64,000 bases of DNA from Inquilinus limosus (GTDB lineage: Bacteria; Pseudomonadota; Alphaproteobacteria; DSM-16000; Inquilinaceae): positions 62,001 through 126,000 of the forward strand of contig NZ_NHON01000003.1 of the NCBI RefSeq assembly GCF_002195995.1, in the 5' to 3' direction. Within the stretch, counting starts at the first letter, position 1. Every line of letters starts with the position of its first letter. Positions 56,414 through 64,000 of the stretch are shown here, piece after piece. Below the pieces are notes generated by a model. That model did not search any database, was not told the origin of the DNA, and worked only from the letters and a program-made list of their open reading frames with translations. The translations under genes were made by a program, and so were the position numbers.

Positions 56414-58771
56414 TCATCGACGCCGCCTGATGCCACCGCCGAACCGCCCGCCTGCCTCCGACCTCTCCAGCCGCTGCTGGCCGAGGCCGCGCGCCTGGCG
56501 CTGGCCATCGAGGCCGCCGAGCTCATCGCTGTTGCGCTGCACCGGCTGCCAGCCGTCGGAGCCATGCTTCTGCCAGCCGTCGTCGGTGTGCTGGTAGACG
56601 TTGCCGTCATGGCCGGCATAGACGTTACCGTCGTTCCACGCCATGCCGGAATCGGTGCGCGGGTTGATCACGGCCCCTGTGCTGTCGACCGAGCGGTCGC
56701 CGTCCCGGACATTGCCGGTGACGGTCGTCTGGGCGGCGCCGATCCGGCCGGTCTGCGCATTCACCCCGGCGACCTGCCTGCCGGCCTGGTAGTCGCCGGT
56801 GTCGACATTGCCGGTGATGCCGGCACGGCCGGCAACGGCGACACCGGTCGAGGGGTTGGCGAAGGAACCCTGCCGCCCCGCGGCATAGCCGCCGGTGTCC
56901 CAGTCGAAGGCCCCGGCCCGGCCGGCCTGGCCATGGGCACCGGTGTAGGGGTTGAAGCCGGAGACATGGCTGCCGCTCCAGCTCGTGTCCGTCCAGCCGT
57001 TCCAGCCGCTGGCATGGGTGACCGTGCCCGCGCCCCAACGGCCATAGACATTCACCTGGTTGACGTCGACATGGCTCCAGTTCACGTAGCCGCCGTCATA
57101 GCCCCAGTACGGCCCCCAATAGGGCGAGGCCGAGCCCCAGAGCGCCCCGGCCGCAAAACCGAAGGCGAAGCCGGTCGCAGCCCCCAGGCCGAAGCCCGCG
57201 CCGTAGCCATAGGTTGCCGGATAGCCGTACCAGACATCGCCCGAGACATAGGCCGGATAGGCGTAGCCGGTGCCGTAGACCACGGTGCTGGCGGGATCAA
57301 CGACGACACCGAGATAGCCCGGCGTATAGCCGGCCACCACGATCTCCGGCGTCGCCGAATAGATCCGGACATAGGTGGCGTAGTGCAGCGGCGACGAGGC
57401 CGGGATGGTGTAGATCACCGCCGGCACCGCATCGGCGACGCGCCACGGGCCCGCCGGCACCAGGGCGACGAACCAGACGCCCTTCGACACGGCATAATAA
57501 TGCTCCGCGTCGACCCGGATCACCGGCACCGGCGTATTCACGGCGTAGGCCAGGGGCGTGCCCTGGATCGGCTCGAACTCCGGCGCGCCGCCAGCATAGG
57601 ACACCTGCAGGCCGGCCTTGCTGCGCGAGACTGTGGCGGTCTGCGGGATCGAGGCCGCGATCACCGCCTCCTTGGCCTGCGGCGTGCCGGCGACGGAGAC
57701 CAGCACATCGGCCTTCGGATCGTCGGGCGGGATCTTGGCGAAATCGGCCGGCAGCGAATCCGGCGGCACGAAGCTCCACGGCCCGTCCAGCCCGGTCGAC
57801 CGGAACCAGCGGCCGGAGACCAGCACGTAGGTGCCGTTGGTCGAGGGATCGACGAACACCGCATGGTCGGCATTGGTCATGGTCAGCAGGCCGACCCCGG
57901 CCACCGGCGCGACCTGCGGCGGGCCGCTGGTGACGACCAGCTCGGTCGGCTGGGTCACGACCAGCAGGGAGGGCGGCGTCGCCGGCGGCTTGCCGTCCTC
58001 GGGCAGCAACGGGTCGGGCGCGACGGACCGGACGGCCGCCTTCGCCGCCGCCTGCAGCGCGGCCGGGGGCGCTGCCGTCACCACCCAGGTCCCGTCGAGC
58101 GTGGACGCCGCGTACCAGGCCCCCGCGGCCTGGACGTGGAAGGTCTTGTCCTCCTGCAGGATCAGGGCGCGGGCGTTCACCACCCGCTGATAGCCGGCCG
58201 CCCCGTCCACCGGGTGCAGCAGCGGATCGCCGTCGATCGACACCAGCACTGTCGGGGCACTGGCGAAGACGATCTTCGGCGGGTCGTTCCGCACCGGCAC
58301 GCCGGCCTGCTTGGCGATCTGCTGCTGCGCGGCGTAGCTGGTCTGCAGATGGTCGAGCGTGACGGTCATGCCGTCGGCCGGTAGCCGCGCCTGCAGCGCC
58401 TTCTGCAGCTCCGGCGCCTTGTCGGGCGCGGTCGGGACCTCGACGCCGTCGATGGCGATCCCGTGCAGCCGGACCAGCCCGGCGGTCTTGTCGATATCGG
58501 TGTCGGCGCTGAACCGGGCGACGCCGTAGACCGGCTGGCCGCCCTTGGCGCCGATGGCGATGGCCGCCCGGCCAGAGAGACGGTCGCCGCTCCAATCCTC
58601 GATCTGCGGCTGGTAGATCTCGACCCGCTGACCACCCTGGTCGAAGTCCCGTGGCCAGGACAGTGCCGTCACGGAGTCGGCCGGAGCCTGGGCCCTGGCG
58701 TCGGGATATGGCCATCCCAGCGCCAGCAACCCGATGGCGAGCACGCCCATGGCACGACTGATTTGGCCCAT
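56414..58771 (-). CDS. Large exported protein with WF..GPW repeats and Tyr/Gly-rich region
   Basis: A 785-residue protein from the ATG at 58771 (GGAGAGA upstream). A signal peptide (about 1-27, cleaved after ARAQA) is followed by ~380 residues with three like repeats (GAWYAASTLDGTW, GRWFRSTGLDGPW, GVWFVALVPAGPW). Then comes a Tyr/Gly-rich stretch (YGYGAGFGLGAATGFAFGF), a putative short hydrophobic region, and a C-terminal Gly-rich, basic end (GGGIRRRR). No enzyme motif is recognised. It follows the autotransporter gene by 64 bases and may act at the same cell surface. Confidence 0.75.
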   Translation of the reverse strand: MGQISRAMGVLAIGLLALGWPYPDARAQAPADSVTALSWPRDFDQGGQRVEIYQPQIEDWSGDRLSGRAAIAIGAKGGQPVYGVARFSADTDIDKTAGLVRLHGIAIDGVEVPTAPDKAPELQKALQARLPADGMTVTLDHLQTSYAAQQQIAKQAGVPVRNDPPKIVFASAPTVLVSIDGDPLLHPVDGAAGYQRVVNARALILQEDKTFHVQAAGAWYAASTLDGTWVVTAAPPAALQAAAKAAVRSVAPDPLLPEDGKPPATPPSLLVVTQPTELVVTSGPPQVAPVAGVGLLTMTNADHAVFVDPSTNGTYVLVSGRWFRSTGLDGPWSFVPPDSLPADFAKIPPDDPKADVLVSVAGTPQAKEAVIAASIPQTATVSRSKAGLQVSYAGGAPEFEPIQGTPLAYAVNTPVPVIRVDAEHYYAVSKGVWFVALVPAGPWRVADAVPAVIYTIPASSPLHYATYVRIYSATPEIVVAGYTPGYLGVVVDPASTVVYGTGYAYPAYVSGDVWYGYPATYGYGAGFGLGAATGFAFGFAAGALWGSASPYWGPYWGYDGGYVNWSHVDVNQVNVYGRWGAGTVTHASGWNGWTDTSWSGSHVSGFNPYTGAHGQAGRAGAFDWDTGGYAAGRQGSFANPSTGVAVAGRAGITGNVDTGDYQAGRQVAGVNAQTGRIGAAQTTVTGNVRDGDRSVDSTGAVINPRTDSGMAWNDGNVYAGHDGNVYQHTDDGWQKHGSDGWQPVQRNSDELGGLDGQRQARGLGQQRLERSEAGGRFGGGIRRRR

Positions 58772-58835
58772 GATCTCTCCAAGGTGACAGCCGCCAGGTC
58801 CGGACATTCGGTGCCGAGTGGCTCGGCTCCTCCGC

Positions 58836-61800
58836 TCAGAACGGCAGGATGGCTTTCAGCGAGCCGGCGTTGCTGGAGGTGCGGTCGGAGAACTCGCCAT
58901 CATACTGCAGCCGGATGTCCATGCCCGCCGTCGTCAGGAGCTGGACGCCGGCGCCGATGCGCGCCACCACATCGTCGATCGGCAGCGAGGTGTCGAAGCT
59001 GCCGGTGCCGGACGGCGCGCCGGTGAAGCGGGCCTTCGCCGACCAGTCGTCGTCGCTGAGGACCGTGACGCCGGCATAGGCGTAGGGCCGCAGAATGGCG
59101 TTGCCCGCCGCGACGCGCCCGCCGACCTCGAGGGTGGGCGAGAAGGCGAAGGTGAACTGGTCGCTGTCCTCCACCTTCAGGCCGAGATCGCCGCCGCCGC
59201 TTTCACGGTAGCCCGGCATCCGCGAATAGATCGCGTCGAGGTCGACATAGGGCTTCAGGTACATCTCGGAGAAGGCGAAGGTCCGCGCCACCCGCAGCCG
59301 GGCCGCCCCGGCGAACACATCCGGGTCGCTGGAGACGGTGTCGGCGAAGCCTGGAATAGCGATCCGGCGCTTGATATCGAAGCTGCCGTAGCTGCCGCTG
59401 AGCGCGCCGGCGATCTGCCAGGCCCCCATCTCGCGCTTCACCGTCAGGCCGAGATAACCGCTGCTGCCGTCGCCGTCGACCCGGTTGTCATAGCCCTCCA
59501 GCCAACTCTGCTGATACGCGCCGGACATGCCGACGAACCAGCCCGGCGCCACCTCGTGCTGGCCGCCGACCTGGTAGGTGATGCTGTCGTTCGAGAAGCC
59601 GGAGATGCCGGCGTCGGCGGTCTGCTGGGTGGAGCGGCCGGAGACCTGGGCCCAGGCGCAGTCGGTCTCGCCGGTCAGGGCGTCGGCGCCGCTGAACACC
59701 GGGCAGCTCATCAGCCCGGTGTTGAAGCGGGCCATGCCGGCCTGCAGCTGCGCCGCCGGGGCCAGGACCACGCCCGGAGAAAGGTCGGACAGCATGCCGG
59801 AGTAGACCTTCGAGCCCTGCTCCGCTGCCGTACCGAGGGTGGCGAACAGCGTGCCGAAGCTGTCGGTGCCGCCGGCGTCCCAGACGCCCTGCAGGCCGTG
59901 GGCGACGCCGGACTGGCTGTCCTCCAGCCGCATCGACGCCGCATCGAAATCGGCCGAGGCGACCGACAGGCGATAGTCGTGCCCGGCCGGGGTCAGCGCG
60001 AAATCGTAGATCGGCGAGGCCTCCGGCGTGATCGCGCCGGCAGCGGCGCCGTCGACCGTCAGCACGGTCAGCTCGCGGTCGGGCCGCAGGCTGGTGGCCT
60101 GCAGGTCCAGCGTGCCACCCAGCTGCGCGTCGCCGCGCACCAGCAGCCGGTCGGCGCCGAAGCTGTTGAAGTCGGTGTCGACGACCAGGGTGCCGGCCGC
60201 CCCTTGGGTGAAGTCGCCGGTGATCTCGGTGCCGTCGATCGCACCGGAATGGCCGACCACCATCCGGCCCTGGTTGTTCACGTCCGCCTGGTACAGCGAC
60301 GCGTCCACCAGCGTGTGGCTGGAATAGTTGTTCACCGTGCCGGCGGCGCAGCCCGAGGCGCTGTCCGCGGTTGTGGTGCAACTGCCGTCGGCGTTGCTCA
60401 GCAGGATGTTGCCGGAGATCGTGCCGTAATTGTCGACCGTCAGCACGCTGCCATCGGCGGTTTCGGACCTGCCGTCGTAGCGGATGGCGGTGCCCGAGGC
60501 GGCCGACACGCTGCCGCCGGCATTCACGGTCAGCACATTGTTCTCACCGGCCACCACCCAGACACCGGCGCCTGCGCCCGACCCGCCGGTGACCGTACCG
60601 TTCACCGTGCCCGTGATGGTGCCCATGAAGCCGGGGCCGTTGAGGCTCGTGCTCTGGGCAAAAATACCGATCGAGTCCGCGCCCGTCGTCGTGAGTATGC
60701 CGGACTGGGAGACCGTCACGTCGCCGGACGCGCTGGTGCCATCGAAACTGGATGCGGTGGAGCCATAGATCGTCTCGCCGTTTCCCGAGACGCTGTAGAT
60801 GCCGCCGCCGCCGCCGATGGACTGCGCAATGATGCCGTGGGCCCGATCGCCAGTGGTGGTGATGTTGCCGTCCACGGTCACCGAAACGGCGTGGCCCGAG
60901 CCGGAACTGTCGGAGAAGGCGTAGTTCGAGGCGCTTACGGAGCCGCCGGTGTTCCCGGCGATGCCGCCGCCGCCACCGATGGACTGCGCGATCAATGCGT
61001 GCGCCCCGTCGCCCTCGGTGCCGATGCTGAAGCCGCTGAGTTGAACCGTGACGTCTCCCCCGTCTCCGCTCGCCCCGTCCTGTCCGCCGAACTTCAGGGG
61101 CGTATTCGCGGTCACGGTACCCGCGCCGCCGATGCCGCCGCCGCCGCCGATGGACTGCGCAACGATGCCGTACGCATCGTTGCCGGCGGTATGAAAGCCC
61201 CCAGTCAGCGACAGGCTGACCGCCTCGCCGTTGCCCGTTGCGCCGCCCGACCCGCCGACCGTGAGGCTCGACACGCTGTCGGACGACCCGCCGCCGCCGA
61301 GGCCGCCGCCACCGCCGATGGACTGCGCCAGGACGGCGTAGGACCTGTTGCCCATCGTCTGGATGCCGGACCAGGGCGCGGTGAAGCCGAGCGTGACGGT
61401 CCCGCCGTTGCCACCCGATCCGCCGGAGCCACCGACGGAGAGGTCGATCGTGTGGCTGTCGTCATCGGTCGCCGCCTCGGAACTCCCCGCCCCGCCAACG
61501 CCGCCGCCACCGCCGATGGACTGGGCGACGACGCCATGGGCGTCGTGCCCCGTTGTCAATACGGCGAGCGCGCTTGGGGAAATGATCGTGACGGCACCGC
61601 CATCGCCGGACGAACCGGAGGAGCCGCCGATGCCGCCCCCGACGGTGATTCCACCCGACGCGCTGTCGGAGCCGTCGCCGCCCTGGCCGCCGCCACCGCC
61701 GATCGACTGCAGGAGCACACCGTAGGCCGCGAATCCGGACGTGCTGATGACATAGCTGTCGTTGCTCCCGTCGGGATCGTCGAACGTGGCATTCACTGCG

Positions 61801-64000
61801 CCGCCGTCTCCGCCCGCTCCGCCATGGCCGCCGATCGCGAGGGCGATGGTTGCCGTCGCGTCGCTTCCTGCCGCGGTGGAGGTGCCCCCGGCCCCGCCGC
61901 CGCCGCCGATCGACTGCGCGACGACGCCGTCCGCCCAGTCTCCGGTCGTCGTCACATGGCCCTTGTCGACGATGACATCGACCTCGCCGCCATGTCCGCC
62001 GGTGCCTCCGGCTCCGCCCAGCGAGGCGGTCAGGGTATACTTCGTGTCCTCGTCACCGCCTCCGAAGCCATCGCTGTCGGAGCCCGCATCGTTGCCGACC
62101 GAGCCTGCGAGACCTCCCGAGCCTCCGATGGACTGGGCGAGAATGCCGTCCGCATCGCCGCCGGCCGTGGTGATCGTGCCGTTCGCGGTGACGCTGACCT
62201 TGCCGCCGGTCATGCCGTCGCCGGTGTTCGAGCCGATATTGACGGTCACGCTGCCGGAGATCGGATCCGCATCGTCGTCGCCGCCATCATCGTCCGCGGC
62301 CGCCGCCTCACCCTCTCCGTCGCCGCCGGCAACGGATGCGCTGCCGGACAGGCCGATCGTGCCGCCCTGCCCCGTGCCGCCGCCGCCGCCGATCGACTGC
62401 GCCAGAACGCCGCGAGCGCCCGAGCCGGTTGTGCCGATGTTCGTCCCGTCCTGGAGAACCACCGTGGCCGAGCCCGGCGTGCCGCCACTGCCCCCGGCAC
62501 CGCCGAGACCGATATTGGCGCTCAGGTTGAAGCCGCCGCCGATCTGGTCGTTGCTCGCGCTGCCGACGCCGCCGTTGCCGCCGCCGCCGCCGATCGACTG
62601 CACCACGACTGCGTTGGAATAATCGCCCGCGGTGTAAACCGAGGCGGTGTCGTCGAGCGACACACTGGCGGCTCCGGTATCGCCACCGGCACCGCCCGAG
62701 TTGCCCACCGCGGTGGAGATGTCCGACGAGACCGTGTCGACGTCGCCGATCGTGCCGGCGAACGATGAGGCGCTGCCGCCGTTGCCACCGCCGCCGCCGA
62801 TCGACTGGGCGAGCACGCCGATCGATCCGTCGCCGCCCGTCTGGACATGCGCATTGCCCGTCAGCGTGACCGCCGCCGTGCCGCCCGCGCCGGCCACCCC
62901 GCCCTTGCCGCCGACCGACGTCGTGATGCTCGCGGCAAAGGGTGGAAGGTCGAGCTCCGCGCCCGGAAAGGCGAGGGTCATCGCATCGGCGACCGAGGTG
63001 CCGCCGTTGCCGCCGCCGCCGCCGATCGACTGCGCCACCACGCCGTGGGAGTCGGTCACCCCGTCGATGACGTTGCCGCTCGCGTCGAACCCCGTGGAAA
63101 TATGGGTGGAGGTGATGCTCACGCTGACCGTGTCGCCGGACCCGCCGGAGCCTCCCGAGGCGCCGACCGAGGTGTTGATGCCGAGGCCCACCGAGGCGCT
63201 GTAGCCGGCCGCCGAGCCGCCGTTGCCGCCACCGCCGCCGATCGACTGCGCCACGACGGCGGACGAATGCGCCCCGGTGGTCGTGAGGGCGCCCCCGTCG
63301 AGGTCCACCGTGGCGAGGTTGCCCGCGCCGCCGCCGCCGCCGGCGCCCCCCACCTGCACCGGCAGAATGTCTTCCACGTCGGCCGACTTGGCGTTGCCGC
63401 CGTTACCGCCACCGCCGCCGATCGACTGCGTCAGAAGGCCCGGCGCGTTGTTGCCCTGCGTCGTGAGCGTGAGGTTGTCGAAGGTCATCAGCGCCGGGCG
63501 GCCGTCCGAGCCCCCGGCCCCCAAGCCACCGATCTGCAGCGTCGCGACATCGAGTGCGCCAGCGCCGTTTGCAGTGCCGCCGTTGCCACCACCGCCACCG
63601 ATGGACTGGGCGATCGCGCCGGCGGAGAAGTCGCCCGACGTGATGATGGTCGATCCGCTCAGCGCCGGTGCCTTGTCGCCGTCGTCGCTCGGGCTGCCGT
63701 CCACCTCACCGGTGGAGTCGGTGTAGTCGCAGCCATCGTATGTGTTGCTGATGCAGGCATGCCCGCCATAGCCGCCGCCGGAGCCCGATCCGCCGATGCC
63801 GAGGCCAGCGCCGACCGACACGTCGACGACGTTGCCGCCCGAGCCGCCGCCGCCGCCGATCGACTGTGCGACGAGGCCGGGCGAGAACTCGCCGGTCGTC
63901 GACACGGTGCCGCCGACGTCGAAGATCCGCGCGATGCCCGCATCGCCACCCGCGCCGCCGGAGCCGCCGACAGCGGCGATGCCGGCGGCCCCCGCTCCCG
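58836..64000 (-). CDS. Giant autotransporter adhesin (5' part missing)
   Basis: The frame is open to the window edge; 1720 residues are visible. The passenger shows 16 copies of a Q-S-I-G-G-G-G-G unit (usually VAQSIGGGGG[NST]GG) spaced about 50-100 residues apart, plus a degenerate 17th, alternating with beta-helix-like segments. The last ~270 residues form an autotransporter beta-barrel ending in LKAILPF, with the final Phe recognised by the BAM machinery. It is a surface adhesin or biofilm factor. The signal peptide lies beyond 64000. Confidence 0.9.
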   Translation of the reverse strand, partial: GAGAAGIAAVGGSGGAGGDAGIARIFDVGGTVSTTGEFSPGLVAQSIGGGGGSGGNVVDVSVGAGLGIGGSGSGGGYGGHACISNTYDGCDYTDSTGEVDGSPSDDGDKAPALSGSTIITSGDFSAGAIAQSIGGGGGNGGTANGAGALDVATLQIGGLGAGGSDGRPALMTFDNLTLTTQGNNAPGLLTQSIGGGGGNGGNAKSADVEDILPVQVGGAGGGGGAGNLATVDLDGGALTTTGAHSSAVVAQSIGGGGGNGGSAAGYSASVGLGINTSVGASGGSGGSGDTVSVSITSTHISTGFDASGNVIDGVTDSHGVVAQSIGGGGGNGGTSVADAMTLAFPGAELDLPPFAASITTSVGGKGGVAGAGGTAAVTLTGNAHVQTGGDGSIGVLAQSIGGGGGNGGSASSFAGTIGDVDTVSSDISTAVGNSGGAGGDTGAASVSLDDTASVYTAGDYSNAVVVQSIGGGGGNGGVGSASNDQIGGGFNLSANIGLGGAGGSGGTPGSATVVLQDGTNIGTTGSGARGVLAQSIGGGGGTGQGGTIGLSGSASVAGGDGEGEAAAADDDGGDDDADPISGSVTVNIGSNTGDGMTGGKVSVTANGTITTAGGDADGILAQSIGGSGGLAGSVGNDAGSDSDGFGGGDEDTKYTLTASLGGAGGTGGHGGEVDVIVDKGHVTTTGDWADGVVAQSIGGGGGAGGTSTAAGSDATATIALAIGGHGGAGGDGGAVNATFDDPDGSNDSYVISTSGFAAYGVLLQSIGGGGGQGGDGSDSASGGITVGGGIGGSSGSSGDGGAVTIISPSALAVLTTGHDAHGVVAQSIGGGGGVGGAGSSEAATDDDSHTIDLSVGGSGGSGGNGGTVTLGFTAPWSGIQTMGNRSYAVLAQSIGGGGGLGGGGSSDSVSSLTVGGSGGATGNGEAVSLSLTGGFHTAGNDAYGIVAQSIGGGGGIGGAGTVTANTPLKFGGQDGASGDGGDVTVQLSGFSIGTEGDGAHALIAQSIGGGGGIAGNTGGSVSASNYAFSDSSGSGHAVSVTVDGNITTTGDRAHGIIAQSIGGGGGIYSVSGNGETIYGSTASSFDGTSASGDVTVSQSGILTTTGADSIGIFAQSTSLNGPGFMGTITGTVNGTVTGGSGAGAGVWVVAGENNVLTVNAGGSVSAASGTAIRYDGRSETADGSVLTVDNYGTISGNILLSNADGSCTTTADSASGCAAGTVNNYSSHTLVDASLYQADVNNQGRMVVGHSGAIDGTEITGDFTQGAAGTLVVDTDFNSFGADRLLVRGDAQLGGTLDLQATSLRPDRELTVLTVDGAAAGAITPEASPIYDFALTPAGHDYRLSVASADFDAASMRLEDSQSGVAHGLQGVWDAGGTDSFGTLFATLGTAAEQGSKVYSGMLSDLSPGVVLAPAAQLQAGMARFNTGLMSCPVFSGADALTGETDCAWAQVSGRSTQQTADAGISGFSNDSITYQVGGQHEVAPGWFVGMSGAYQQSWLEGYDNRVDGDGSSGYLGLTVKREMGAWQIAGALSGSYGSFDIKRRIAIPGFADTVSSDPDVFAGAARLRVARTFAFSEMYLKPYVDLDAIYSRMPGYRESGGGDLGLKVEDSDQFTFAFSPTLEVGGRVAAGNAILRPYAYAGVTVLSDDDWSAKARFTGAPSGTGSFDTSLPIDDVVARIGAGVQLLTTAGMDIRLQYDGEFSDRTSSNAGSLKAILPF

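Noticed and set aside
58818-62768. Plus-strand open frame of 1316 codons
   Set aside because: It mirrors the autotransporter repeats in the antisense frame and shows no protein-family features.
58836-64000. Regularly spaced repeats resembling a CRISPR array
   Set aside because: The repeats encode QSIGGGGG protein units in one frame, spacing is irregular and large, and no cas genes are near.

Overview
The window looks like a high-GC alphaproteobacterial chromosome segment, probably Rhodospirillales-like. This is inferred from GC-rich codon use, an NDUFS4-type complex I subunit gene, DUF6456, a GTA-type tail-chaperone gene, Tat-exported ABC binding proteins and a GTTC-N7-GTTC SOS-box-like site. 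Genus cannot be fixed from sequence alone. Very high GC produces long antisense open frames everywhere; these were ignored.

Left part (1-28.5 kb). After a truncated pirin gene and an acyltransferase gene comes a nearly complete siphovirus-type morphogenesis cluster, read right to left. From 28436 down to 10180 the order is: terminase (small- and large-subunit-like parts in one frame), DUF1073 portal, a beta-helix tailspike-like gene, DUF2213 protease/scaffold, cement protein, DUF2184 capsid, connectors, tail terminator, tail tube, a tail assembly chaperone with a -1 frameshift, tape measure, tail-tip proteins and a J-like protein. An SGNH-esterase tail fibre follows (7388-10129). The lysis genes (peptidoglycan hydrolase, Rz, nested Rz1) lie at 1928-2986. 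Between lysis and tail fibre sits a lower-GC cassette of surface-polysaccharide genes (methyltransferase, acyltransferase, Wzy-like polymerase, hexapeptide acetyltransferase). No integrase, replication or CI/Cro genes are present, so this is a prophage remnant, a domesticated particle or a prophage whose control genes lie elsewhere.

Middle part (28.6-49.3 kb). A long leftward operon encodes a sugar-type ABC importer (Tat-exported binding protein, two permeases fused in one frame, ATPase). It continues with a metallohydrolase, an aldehyde dehydrogenase, a two-subunit gluconate-dehydrogenase-like GMC oxidoreductase and a DSD1-type PLP aldolase/dehydratase. A ROK regulator is divergent to it, with an inverted repeat between. 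A second leftward operon encodes an SsuABC/TauABC-like transporter, an FAD oxidoreductase, a class III CoA-transferase, an enoyl-CoA hydratase and a 7Fe ferredoxin, with a divergent LysR gene. An orphan PhnM-like amidohydrolase follows.

Right part (49.3-64 kb). A 148-bp element with 29-bp inverted termini is followed by a small regulatory cluster: DUF6456, a 97-aa protein, a winged-helix-like protein, a small exported protein and an S24/XRE repressor with three palindromic operators, one spanning its own start codon. Next are an RTX-type secreted protein, tRNA-Arg(TCT), the complex I subunit and tRNA-Pro(TGG). The window ends with a DUF3313-like lipoprotein, a 785-aa exported Tyr/Gly-rich protein and the 3' part of a very large autotransporter.
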